64,000 nt of DNA from Bradyrhizobium sp. 4 (GTDB taxonomy: Bacteria > Pseudomonadota > Alphaproteobacteria > Rhizobiales > Xanthobacteraceae): contig NZ_CP064686.1 in assembly GCF_023100905.1 (NCBI RefSeq), positions 7,404,001-7,468,000 of the forward strand, written 5' to 3'. How positions within the stretch are numbered: the stretch's first letter is position 1; every line of letters begins with the position of its first letter. Below are positions 28,807-36,800 of the stretch, piece after piece. The notes under the pieces were generated by a model. It saw only the letters and a program-made list of their open reading frames with translations, searched no databases and was not told the DNA's origin. The position numbers were made by a program, and so were the translations under genes.

Positions 28807-29969
28807 CAGGAAATTCCTTTGCTGCCGGGCAGCGTGCCCATCATCTTGCACAGGACCATCAGCATGACCTCGTCGGCGCCGCCGCCAATCGATGTCAGGC
28901 GGCTGTCGCGATAGGCTCGGCTGACCGGCGTCTCGTTGGTAAAGCCCATTCCGCCCCAATATTGCAAGCAGGCGTCGGTAAGCTCGCGGCCGAGCCGCCC
29001 GGCCTTCAGCTTGGCCATGGTCGCCAGTTTTGTGACATCCTCGCCCGCCACCAGCGCCTCGCCGGCACGGTAGATCAGCGCGCGCAACAGCTCGACCTCG
29101 GTCTGCATCTCGGCAAGCTTGAAATGGACGACCTGGTTGTCGAGGATCGACTTCCCGAAGGCCTTGCGGTTGCGGGTGTATTCGATGGTCTCGTTGATGA
29201 TGTATTCATGCGCCTTCAGGCAGGCGGCCGCGCCCCAGAGGCGCTCCTCCTGGAACTGGATCATCTGATAGGTAAAGCCCTTGCCCTCCTCGCCGATCCG
29301 GTTGCGCTTGGGCACGCGGACATTGTCGAAGAAGATCTGCGCGGTGTCCGAGGAGCGCATCCCCATCTTGTCGAGCTTTCGCGCGACAGTGACGCCCTTG
29401 GTCTTCATGGGCACGCAGATCAGCGACTTGTTGCGGTGAACGGGCCCGTCGCCGGTGTTGGCGAGCAGGCAGATCCAGTCGGCCTGAGTGCCGTTGGTGA
29501 TCCACATCTTGCCACCATCGATGACGTAATCGTCGCCGTCGGAGCGCGCATTGGTCTTGATCGAGGCGACGTCGGAGCCTGCTCCGGGCTCGGAGACGCC
29601 GATGCAGGCCACATAGTCGCCAGAGATCGAGGGCGCCAGGAATTCGCGCCGCACTTCATCGGAGCCGAACCGCGCCAGCGCCGGCGTCGCCATGTCGGTC
29701 TGCACCCCGATCGCCATCGGCACCCCGCCGCAATTGATGGCCCCAAGCTCCTCCGCCATCATCAGCGCGTAGGAATAGTCGAGGCCGGATCCGCCGAATT
29801 CGACCGGCTTGTTCAATCCGAGAAAGCCGAGGCTGCCCATCTTCCTGAACAGCTCATGCGCCGGGAAGATGTCGGCCTGCTCCCATTCATCGACGTGCGG
29901 ATTGATCTCGTTGGCAATGAATTTCTGTAAGGAACGACGGATCTCGTCGTGGTCGGCGGTAAACAGCAT
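28806..29969 (-). CDS. Acyl-CoA dehydrogenase, citronellyl/isovaleryl-CoA type
   Basis: A 387-residue FAD-dependent acyl-CoA dehydrogenase. It has the N-terminal helical domain, the FAD-contact motif IGVSEPGAGSDVASIKTNA, KMWITNGTQADW, and the C-terminal helices. The usual catalytic Glu site (YEGT in medium-chain enzymes) reads SIGGGADEV. This matches isovaleryl- and long-chain types, where the base is a Glu in an earlier helix (here in FQEERLWGAAA). The N-terminus and the GGVPMAIGVQTDMATPALARFGS segment recall AtuD (citronellyl-CoA dehydrogenase), from memory only. It lies 15 bases behind a second dehydrogenase gene and is followed by the GST gene. Confidence 0.88.
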   Translation of the reverse strand: MLFTADHDEIRRSLQKFIANEINPHVDEWEQADIFPAHELFRKMGSLGFLGLNKPVEFGGSGLDYSYALMMAEELGAINCGGVPMAIGVQTDMATPALARFGSDEVRREFLAPSISGDYVACIGVSEPGAGSDVASIKTNARSDGDDYVIDGGKMWITNGTQADWICLLANTGDGPVHRNKSLICVPMKTKGVTVARKLDKMGMRSSDTAQIFFDNVRVPKRNRIGEEGKGFTYQMIQFQEERLWGAAACLKAHEYIINETIEYTRNRKAFGKSILDNQVVHFKLAEMQTEVELLRALIYRAGEALVAGEDVTKLATMAKLKAGRLGRELTDACLQYWGGMGFTNETPVSRAYRDSRLTSIGGGADEVMLMVLCKMMGTLPGSKGIS

Positions 29970-29984
29970 TGCTTCCTCTCGTCG

Positions 29985-31121
29985 TCACAACCCCATCTGC
30001 CGCGACGCCAGATCCTTCATGATCTCCTCGGTGCCGCCGCCGATGGCGTTGACCTTGACCTCGCGATAGATGCGCTCGGCCTTGATGCCGCGCATGAAGC
30101 CGGCGCCGCCAAAAATCTGCACGGCTTCAGAGGCGCAGAATGCCATGGTCTGGGTCGCCTGGTTCTTCATCATGCAGATTTCGGCGACCGGGCTTTCACC
30201 CTGCTCCAGCCGCCAGGCCAGCATCTCCAGCATCGCTTGCGACGCGGCGACCTTCTGCGCCATGTCGACGATCTTGTGGCGGATCACCTGGTGCTGCGCG
30301 AGCGGCTTGCCGAATGTCTTGCGCTCCTTGGCGTAGGCAATGGCTTCGTCGAGGCAGACGCGCGCGAACGCGGTGCAGCCCGCCGCCATGCCCATGCGCT
30401 CGCTGTTAAAATTCCGCATGATGATCTTGAAGCCCTGGCCTTCCTCGCCGATCAAGTTTTCCGCCGGTACGCGGCACTCGTCGAAATGCAGGGTCGCGGT
30501 GTCAGAGGCCCACCAGCCCATCTTCTTCAGCTTTGTCCGGGACAGGCCCGGCGTATCCCCCTCGATCAGGAGCAGGCTGACGCCGCCGGCGCCCTCACCC
30601 CCGGTGCGCACCGCAACGGTCAGATAGTCGGCGCGCATACCCGAGGTGATGAAGGTCTTCTCGCCACTCACGACGTAGTGATCGCCATCGTGCCGCGCCT
30701 TGGTCCGGAGGCTCGCAACATCAGAACCGCCGCCCGGCTCGGTGATCGCGAGCGCGGAGATTTTCTCACCCGCGAGCACCTGAGGCAGCACGCGCGCCTT
30801 AACCTCGGGGCGCGCGGCCCGCGCGACCGGCGGCGAACCGATCGTATGGCTCATCAAGCTGGCGCTGACGCCGCCGGCGCCGGCCCGCGCCAGCTCCTGG
30901 CTGGCGACGATCTTCATGAACTGGTCGGCGGCGATCCCGCCATATTCCTCGGGGAAACCGAGCCCCAAGAGCCCGATCTCGGCCGCCTTGCGATAGAGCG
31001 CGCGCGGGAATTCGCCGGCCTCGTCCCACTCGTGGGCGAAGGGCGCAATCTCCTTGTCGACAAAGCGGCGCATCACGTCACGAAAGCCGTCATGTTCGGC
31101 GGTATAGAACGGGCTCATCAT
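29985..31121 (-). CDS. Acyl-CoA dehydrogenase, second copy in operon
   Basis: A 378-residue acyl-CoA dehydrogenase. The FAD-contact motif is LAITEPGGGSDVASLRTKA and the following strand KTFITSGMRADY. The putative base is the Glu in NSERMGMAAG; the C-terminal site reads AIGGGTEEIM instead of YEGT. It is only distantly similar to its neighbour, so the two probably act on different intermediates or as a heteromer. Start ATG at 31121 and the next ATG at 31118 are both possible behind a GAGAG site. It is the first gene of the operon and diverges from an acyl-CoA ligase gene across 265 bases. Confidence 0.88.
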   Translation of the reverse strand: MMSPFYTAEHDGFRDVMRRFVDKEIAPFAHEWDEAGEFPRALYRKAAEIGLLGLGFPEEYGGIAADQFMKIVASQELARAGAGGVSASLMSHTIGSPPVARAARPEVKARVLPQVLAGEKISALAITEPGGGSDVASLRTKARHDGDHYVVSGEKTFITSGMRADYLTVAVRTGGEGAGGVSLLLIEGDTPGLSRTKLKKMGWWASDTATLHFDECRVPAENLIGEEGQGFKIIMRNFNSERMGMAAGCTAFARVCLDEAIAYAKERKTFGKPLAQHQVIRHKIVDMAQKVAASQAMLEMLAWRLEQGESPVAEICMMKNQATQTMAFCASEAVQIFGGAGFMRGIKAERIYREVKVNAIGGGTEEIMKDLASRQMGL

Positions 31122-31386
31122 CGCACTCTCGCCCTGCTGGCGGATTCGTCTCGTGCACCATGGCCGGAACTTTGACGGCTCACTTGCGCGGAGTGGCTGG
31201 CCAAGGCTCCCCTCCGAGCAGGCTCGCTCTAGCAACTCAACGCAAGACGATTTTCATCGGTCGCGCGCCAACTCCGGATCAAAAAAAAGGCGTGGTGCAC
31301 AAACTCCGGCTGGCCCCAGGGCCATGCCGGGCATGGTGCATGGCAATAGGGACGCGGGCGGCACCAGACCGCCGAGGGAGGAATTT

Positions 31387-32937
31387 TTGGCCGTTCGTTA
31401 CTACGACTGGATCGCCCATTATGGCCGCCGCACGCCGCACAAGGTCGCGGCGATCGACCTCGCGAGCGAGCGCCGCTTCAGCTATGCGCAACTCGATGCG
31501 CGCATCTCTCGTCTCGCCTCATTTCTGCGTCATACGCTGAAGGTCTCGCGCGGCGAGCGGGTCGCGGTGCTGGCGCTGAACACGACCGATACGCTGGAGG
31601 TGCAATTCGCCTGCGGCCGGTTAGGTGCGATCTTCGTGCCGCTGAACACCCGGCTCACCGTTCCCGAACTCCAGTTCATCACCGGGGATTGCGCCCCGAA
31701 GGTGATGATCCACGACACCGATCTCGCCGAAACGGCGTTTGCCGTGGCGAAGCTCTGCGGCATTGAGACGAGCCTGCTGCTTGGTCCCGGCGGGCCTTAT
31801 GAGGCCGGCATCGCCGCTGCAAAGCCACTCGAGAAAATCGAGGAGGTCACCCTCGATGATGTCTCGACCATCATGTACACCTCCGGCACGACGGGTCATC
31901 CCAAGGGCGCCACCATCACCCATGGCATGACCTTCTGGAATTGCGTCAATCTCGGCGGCCCCGCCTGCATCGGGCCATCCTCGGTGCTGCTCACCGTGCT
32001 GCCGCTGTTCCACACCGGCGGTTTGAATTGCTACACCAATCCGGTGCTGCATGCCGGCGGCACCGTGATGATCATGCGCGCCTTCGATCCCGGCACGGCG
32101 CTTGGCCTGATCAGCGACCCCGCACAGGGCATCAACGTGTTCTTCGGCGTGCCCGCGATCTACCAGTTCATGGCCCAGCATCCGGCCTTCGCGACCACCG
32201 ACCTCGGCCGGCTGATCGTCGGCGGTGTCGGCGGCGCACCAATGCCGGTGCCGCTGCTCAAGGTGTGGGAGGCGCGTGGCGTCGCGCTTCAGCAGGGCTA
32301 CGGCATGACCGAGACCTCGCCGGCCGTGCTGGTGCTCGACCGCGAGGATGCTGCACGGAAAGCCGGCTCCGCCGGCAAGCCGGTGTTGCACACCGAAGTG
32401 CGCATCGTGCGTCCTGATGGCAGCGACGCCGATATCGGCGAGCTTGGTGAGCTCTGGGTCAAGGGACCGAACATCACGCCCGGCTACTGGAACAGGCCGG
32501 AGGCGAACAAGACGTCGTTCACCGACGGATGGCTGCACACTGGCGACGCGACACGCGTCGACGAGGAAGGCTTTTACTACATCGTCGACCGCTGGAAGGA
32601 CATGTACATCTCCGGCGGCGAGAACGTCTATCCGGCTGAGGTCGAGAACGTCCTGCACCAACTCGACGCCATCGCGGAAGCCGCCGTGATCGGCATTCCC
32701 GATCCGCAATGGGGCGAGGTTGGCCTCGCCATCGTCGCGGCGAAGCCGGGCCAGCGGTTGACCGAGGCCGATGTCTTCTCGCACTGCGCGGCGAATCTCG
32801 CGCGCTTCAAATGTCCGCGCCAGGTCCGCTTCGTCGATGCGTTACCACGCAACGCCACCGGCAAGATCCACAAGCCGACCTTGCGCAAGGAATTCTCGAT
32901 CACTTCCGAAGTCGACAAGAAAGCCGCCAACGCCTGA
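31387..32937 (+). CDS. AMP-forming acyl-CoA synthetase (long-chain/feruloyl-type)
   Basis: A 516-residue ANL ligase. Motifs are YTSGTTGHPKGATITHG (phosphate loop), QQGYGMTETSP, WLHTGDATRVDEEGFYYIVDRWKDMYISGGENVYP (adenylate and hinge region) and PRNATGKIHKPTLR with the C-terminal catalytic lysine. The start is TTG at 31387, five bases after GGAGG; an open frame reaches up to 31153 but its 78 extra residues look like noncoding translation (basic, low complexity). It probably activates the acid that the divergent dehydrogenases then oxidise. A strong terminator follows at 32940. Confidence 0.9.
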   Translation: MAVRYYDWIAHYGRRTPHKVAAIDLASERRFSYAQLDARISRLASFLRHTLKVSRGERVAVLALNTTDTLEVQFACGRLGAIFVPLNTRLTVPELQFITGDCAPKVMIHDTDLAETAFAVAKLCGIETSLLLGPGGPYEAGIAAAKPLEKIEEVTLDDVSTIMYTSGTTGHPKGATITHGMTFWNCVNLGGPACIGPSSVLLTVLPLFHTGGLNCYTNPVLHAGGTVMIMRAFDPGTALGLISDPAQGINVFFGVPAIYQFMAQHPAFATTDLGRLIVGGVGGAPMPVPLLKVWEARGVALQQGYGMTETSPAVLVLDREDAARKAGSAGKPVLHTEVRIVRPDGSDADIGELGELWVKGPNITPGYWNRPEANKTSFTDGWLHTGDATRVDEEGFYYIVDRWKDMYISGGENVYPAEVENVLHQLDAIAEAAVIGIPDPQWGEVGLAIVAAKPGQRLTEADVFSHCAANLARFKCPRQVRFVDALPRNATGKIHKPTLRKEFSITSEVDKKAANA

Positions 32938-32939
32938 TC

Positions 32940-32970
32940 AAAGCGCCCCTCGCGGGCGCTTTTCTTTTTT
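32940..32970 (+). terminator. Rho-independent terminator after acyl-CoA synthetase
   Basis: Perfect 9-base stem AAAGCGCCC (32940-32948) and GGGCGCTTT (32954-32962) with a five-base loop, running straight into TTTTCTTTTTT. Textbook intrinsic terminator directly after the stop codon. Confidence 0.9.
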
Positions 32971-33018
32971 GAAGTGCCAAAGTCAGAAGAAACCCCAAAG
33001 AAGCCCCAAGGAATTTAC

Positions 33019-34239
33019 ATGAACAAGAAACTCTCCCTGTTTGCCGCGGCAACGGCGATGACGCTGTTTGCGACCCACTCCGCGTATGCCCAAAAAGCGT
33101 ACGACACCGGCGTCACCGACACCGAGATCAAGATCGGCAATGTCGAGGCCTATTCCGGGCCGGCTTCCGCCTACGGCGTCATCGGCAAGACCGAGGAAGC
33201 CTATTTCAAGATGATCAACGACCAGGGCGGCATCAACGGCCGCAAGATCAACTGGATCTCCTACGATGACGGCTACTCGCCGCCGAAGACGGTTGAGCAG
33301 ATCCGCAAGCTGATCGAGAGCGACGAGGTCTTCCTGGTGTTCAACGCGCTGGGCACGCCGACCCAGACCGCCGTGCAGAAGTATCACAATTCCAAGAAGG
33401 TGCCGCAGCTGTTCCTCGCCACAGGCGCCAGCAAGTGGAACGACCCGAAGAATTTTCCCTGGACCATGGGCTTCCAGCCCAGCTACCGCGTCGAGGCACA
33501 GATCTTCGCCAAGTATATTTTGAAGGAGAAGCCGGACGGGAAGGTTGCGATCTTCTATGCCAACGATGATTTCGGCAAGGACTACCTCGCCGGCATCAAG
33601 GACGTGTTCGGCGACAGGGCATCGAAAATGATCGTGGCGGAAGAGAGCTACGAGACGTCGGAGCCTTCGATCGACGCCCATATCGTCAAGCTCAAGGGGA
33701 CCGGCGCCGACGTCTTCGTCAACATCGCGACCCCGAAATTTGCGGCGCAGGCGATCAAGAAGATTGCCGAGCTGGAGTGGAAGCCGATGCATCTCATGAC
33801 CGATGTCTCGGTCTCAATCGGCGCGGTGATGAAGCCGGCCGGCCTCGAGGCATCCGAAGGCGTGCTATCGGCCGGTTATCTGAAGGACGCGTCGGATCCG
33901 CAGTGGAAGGATGATGAGGGCATGAAGAAGTTCATGGTCTTCGTCGACAAATACATACCCGGTGCAAATATTTCGGACGCCAATCTGGTTTACGCCTATG
34001 CCGCAGCCCAAACGATGGTGCAGGTGCTGAAGCAGGCGGGCGACAATCTGACCCGCGAGAATGTGATGAAGCAGGCAGCGAGCCTCAAGGACTTCGTCCC
34101 CGACACCCTGATCCCGGGCATCAAGATCAACACCTCGGCAACGGACTTCGCGCCGATCGAGCAGCTCAAGATGTGGCGATTCAAAAAGGGCCAGTGGGAG
34201 CTGTTCGGCGACATCATCAGCGCCGAAACCGGCGGCTAG
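33019..34239 (+). CDS. ABC solute-binding protein, LivK/branched-chain type
   Basis: A 406-residue family 4 binding protein. The Sec signal peptide ends in HSAYAQ (about residue 24), followed by AYDTGVTDTEIKIGNVEAYSGPASAYGVIGK, the start typical of the aromatic/amide-type LivK proteins. Start ATG at 33019 has AAGGAA nine bases upstream; the frame is open 15 codons more but this would spoil the signal peptide. It is flanked by two strong terminators and so is its own transcription unit. No permease or ATPase gene is nearby. Its position behind the acyl-CoA ligase suggests it scavenges the acid that the neighbouring enzymes use. Confidence 0.88.
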   Translation: MNKKLSLFAAATAMTLFATHSAYAQKAYDTGVTDTEIKIGNVEAYSGPASAYGVIGKTEEAYFKMINDQGGINGRKINWISYDDGYSPPKTVEQIRKLIESDEVFLVFNALGTPTQTAVQKYHNSKKVPQLFLATGASKWNDPKNFPWTMGFQPSYRVEAQIFAKYILKEKPDGKVAIFYANDDFGKDYLAGIKDVFGDRASKMIVAEESYETSEPSIDAHIVKLKGTGADVFVNIATPKFAAQAIKKIAELEWKPMHLMTDVSVSIGAVMKPAGLEASEGVLSAGYLKDASDPQWKDDEGMKKFMVFVDKYIPGANISDANLVYAYAAAQTMVQVLKQAGDNLTRENVMKQAASLKDFVPDTLIPGIKINTSATDFAPIEQLKMWRFKKGQWELFGDIISAETGG

Positions 34240-34256
34240 TCGACTGAAAATTACCG

Positions 34257-34284
34257 AATAGCGGCCGAAGGGCCGCTATTCTTT
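34257..34284. terminator. Bidirectional terminator between binding protein and glycosyltransferase
   Basis: Perfect 10-base stem AATAGCGGCC (34257-34266) and GGCCGCTATT (34271-34280) with a GAAG loop, followed by CTTTTC. It lies between converging stop codons. The plus-strand T-run is short but adequate. Confidence 0.85.
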
Positions 34285-35799
34285 TCAAGCGAGCGACGAC
34301 GCTATTCCCGCGCTTTCGACCTCGATCATGTCGTGGCCGACGTCGATGCCTGCGACGGACAGACCGAGACGACGCGAATCGCCGACGCCCCTGAACGCGG
34401 GGCATGCCCAGGCGAGGGTGACGATGCCTGACGGCGGCAGATCGAGGCTCAGCGTGTAGCCATCATAACCGGTCACGACCGCCTCGGGCGCGACGGGCTT
34501 GCCGTCGAGATAGAATCGCGCGTCGATCGTATGCAGCGGCGCGCGAAGCGCCGGGCTTCGAACGCGGACGATGGTGCGGCCGGTCATCCCCTTGATCCGC
34601 ACGGCAGCCTCCGGTTCGCTCCAGCGGAACGTGTGACCGGCGGAGAACTCCTCAGCATGGAATCCGGTCTGCGCGATAATCTGCTCCCCAAGAAGCCCGC
34701 CGGCAGACCGCGCATCTCGCCCGAGACGATGAATGCAATCGAGTCTCTGATGCCGGATCAGCGCGGCGATGTATCGCCGCATCCATCGCGCGATCGCCTC
34801 GCTCGATCCGGCGGCCGTCAGAACGACCAGCACGGCCCGCGCGTGCCATGCCCCCAGCCGCGCGAAGCCGCGCGCGCCGAGATCGCCGAGATCGCCGAGC
34901 AGCGCCGGCACGGACCAACGCCACAACGCCAGCAATTTCTCGCCAGGCCGTCTCCAGCCGCCGCCAGCGAGGCTGTAGCGCAGGAGCGCGTTCAATGCAT
35001 TGCGGGCGAGCGACGTGCCGGCCTCGCTCCGCGAGCTCCACTCGATCGGAATGTCGAGCAGCTCGCTGCCGGGATCGTTGCGGGCCTCGCTCAGATAGCG
35101 AATCTCGCCTTGCACGAAGTCGAGCGTGAATTGCTTCAGCTCGTCGAGCTCGCCGACATAGTAGTGATGGAAGCGCGCCTCCTCGAGATAGCCGAGGGAA
35201 TAGCCTCTCGCGTGATAGGCGGCGGCAAGCACCCATTCGGCGAAATGACCGAACTCCTCGCGCAGGCCGCCGCATTCCCGGTAGACGTCGCGCCGCGTCA
35301 CGAAACACTGATCCAGGATCTTGCGCCAGGGATGCTGCTTCATACCGAACTCGATGTCGGCCTGGTACATGGCTGCCTCTGCCACGGATAGCCGGTTATG
35401 GCAGATCGGGATCGAACGGCAGGAAAAGCCGGCCCAGTCGGGATGAGCATCGATCGCGCGAATGCAGAGTTCGATCACGTCGGGTTCGGGCCGGCAGTGC
35501 GATTCCGTGAAGAACAGATAGCTGCCGCGCGCCTTCGTCGCGCCGAATGCGCAGAGCCCGATGTCGTGTTCGGAATCGGTGAATTCGAGGCGAGCCCTGT
35601 TGCCGGCCAACGCCTTCAACTGTTCGCGTGCCGTGAAATCCGGCGGCACGACCAAGATGATCTCGTAGAGCGATTTGTCGGCAGTCTGCGACGTCCAGCC
35701 GAGCCAGGACAGCTCCCACTGCCCGCGGTGAGATTCGAGCGGGATAATGATTGAGAACAGCGGAGATTCGCCGTCGTCGAGTGCGGGCGCGTCCTGCAT
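34285..35799 (-). CDS. Family 2 glycosyltransferase with C-terminal beta-rich domain
   Basis: A 504-residue protein. The N-terminal half is a GT-A fold: FSIIIPLESHRGQWELSWLGWTSQT, then the nucleotide-sugar region ending FFTESHCRPEPD (in place of a DxD), and GGLREEFGHFAEWVLA, an equivalent of the acceptor ED motif. A middle basic, helix-rich part follows, and the last 110 residues (FRWSEPEAAVRIKGMTGRTIVRVRSP onward) look like an all-beta carbohydrate-binding-like domain. No membrane helices are obvious. It is probably cytosolic, adding a sugar to a surface polymer. It is part of a region with a second glycosyltransferase at 39955 and a sortase. Confidence 0.75.
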   Translation of the reverse strand: MQDAPALDDGESPLFSIIIPLESHRGQWELSWLGWTSQTADKSLYEIILVVPPDFTAREQLKALAGNRARLEFTDSEHDIGLCAFGATKARGSYLFFTESHCRPEPDVIELCIRAIDAHPDWAGFSCRSIPICHNRLSVAEAAMYQADIEFGMKQHPWRKILDQCFVTRRDVYRECGGLREEFGHFAEWVLAAAYHARGYSLGYLEEARFHHYYVGELDELKQFTLDFVQGEIRYLSEARNDPGSELLDIPIEWSSRSEAGTSLARNALNALLRYSLAGGGWRRPGEKLLALWRWSVPALLGDLGDLGARGFARLGAWHARAVLVVLTAAGSSEAIARWMRRYIAALIRHQRLDCIHRLGRDARSAGGLLGEQIIAQTGFHAEEFSAGHTFRWSEPEAAVRIKGMTGRTIVRVRSPALRAPLHTIDARFYLDGKPVAPEAVVTGYDGYTLSLDLPPSGIVTLAWACPAFRGVGDSRRLGLSVAGIDVGHDMIEVESAGIASSLA

Positions 35800-35847
35800 G
35801 TCCCCTTATAGACGCATGCCGCGTCATTCCGGATAATTTCTTGCGGA

Positions 35848-36618
35848 CTATACCGACAGAAACAGCGCGAACGATTCTTCCACCGTTCGGCGCAGATGCT
35901 TTTGGTACAGTTCGTGGTCGGCATCGCCGGGCGCGACCCGCCCCAGTGAGGGCTTCGCGAAGTTTCGAAGCGGCACATAGGCGATCGGCGCTGCGATCGG
36001 CGTCAGCTGCGAGCCGGGGCCGGCGCGGAGTGTCGAGATGATCCCGTACATTTCGCCGGCGACCGTCGGCCGCGACACCGTGATCACGCGATGCTGGCCG
36101 TGCTTGATGATGACGAGATAGATGAAGCCGGACTGATGCGGCACGGCGACCTCGCCGGTGTGTTCATAGGCGGCATCGGTCCGTTCCCCCTCGCGGAACA
36201 CCAGTGCAGAGACTTTCGGCTCCCAGACGATCTCGGTGCGGTAGGCGAAGATCGCGTCCTTGTCGCCGAACGACGGTCGCAACGTGATGTAGACGTCCTC
36301 GAGCCAGGTCACCGCGCGATGTGCATAGGAGCCGAGGCTGTCGGGCGCGACATCGCTTGCGGCCGGAGGCGTCACCACGACGGCGCTTCTGCGCAGGGAA
36401 ACGCCCAGCGCCTGCTCCAGCCGCACCGTGGTCGCCAGGGTGAACGGCCGTCGGCCGCCGAGCACCTTCTCGAGAGTCGACAGGCTGAGCTTGGCCTGCT
36501 CGGCCAGCGCCTGCCGGGAGATCCGGCGTCTGGCGAGCTCCTCGCGAATGGTCTCCGCAATCTCGCGACTCTGCTCGTCCGAAAGCTGCTTGTCGGTGAA
36601 TTTGTCCTGCGTCTGCAT
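35848..36618 (-). CDS. XRE-family regulator with C-terminal sensory-like domain
   Basis: A 256-residue protein. Residues about 18-75 form a Cro/C1-type helix-turn-helix (RISRQALAEQAKLSLSTLEKVLGGRRPFT). The remaining 170 residues form a separate domain of unknown kind, starting GSYAHRAVTWLEDVYITLRPSF and rich in beta strands, which may bind a ligand. Start ATG at 36618 has GGAGCAGG upstream. It diverges from the sortase-target gene across 182 bases and a palindrome lies just before its start, so it probably represses itself and perhaps its neighbour. What it senses is unknown. Confidence 0.8.
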   Translation of the reverse strand: MQTQDKFTDKQLSDEQSREIAETIREELARRRISRQALAEQAKLSLSTLEKVLGGRRPFTLATTVRLEQALGVSLRRSAVVVTPPAASDVAPDSLGSYAHRAVTWLEDVYITLRPSFGDKDAIFAYRTEIVWEPKVSALVFREGERTDAAYEHTGEVAVPHQSGFIYLVIIKHGQHRVITVSRPTVAGEMYGIISTLRAGPGSQLTPIAAPIAYVPLRNFAKPSLGRVAPGDADHELYQKHLRRTVEESFALFLSV

Positions 36619-36625
36619 CGTGGCC

Positions 36626-36650
36626 CTGCTCCAGGATGACATCCTAGCAG
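36626..36650. promoter_or_regulatory. Palindrome upstream of XRE regulator, candidate operator
   Basis: AGGATG-A-CATCCT (36633-36645) is a perfect 6-1-6 inverted repeat, flanked by CTGCT (36626-36630) and AGCAG (36646-36650) as a further inverted pair. It lies 8-32 bases upstream of the regulator start, in the divergent region with the sortase-target gene, the usual place for autoregulation. Confidence 0.45.
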
Positions 36651-36800
36651 GGCGGACAAACCAGCACAAAACCGCACTTCGCCCCCCGGCGGCGGCCCGT
36701 GCGGGCCGGCCGCGACGGATCATTGCCGATCATTCTGCTCGCGCAATCGGGCCGTCCCGGCGGATGCTCATAGCCAGCAAACATCCTCGGAGCAGGCAAA

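Noticed and set aside
28806..28959. N-terminal extension of the GST
   Set aside because: The added 51 residues are Arg/Asp-rich noncoding translation inside the dehydrogenase gene; the thioredoxin fold starts at MITLYHC.
34878..34902. Short GAGATCGCC tandem repeat
   Set aside because: Codes for a repeated LGDLGD stretch in the glycosyltransferase; too few copies to be a microsatellite of interest.
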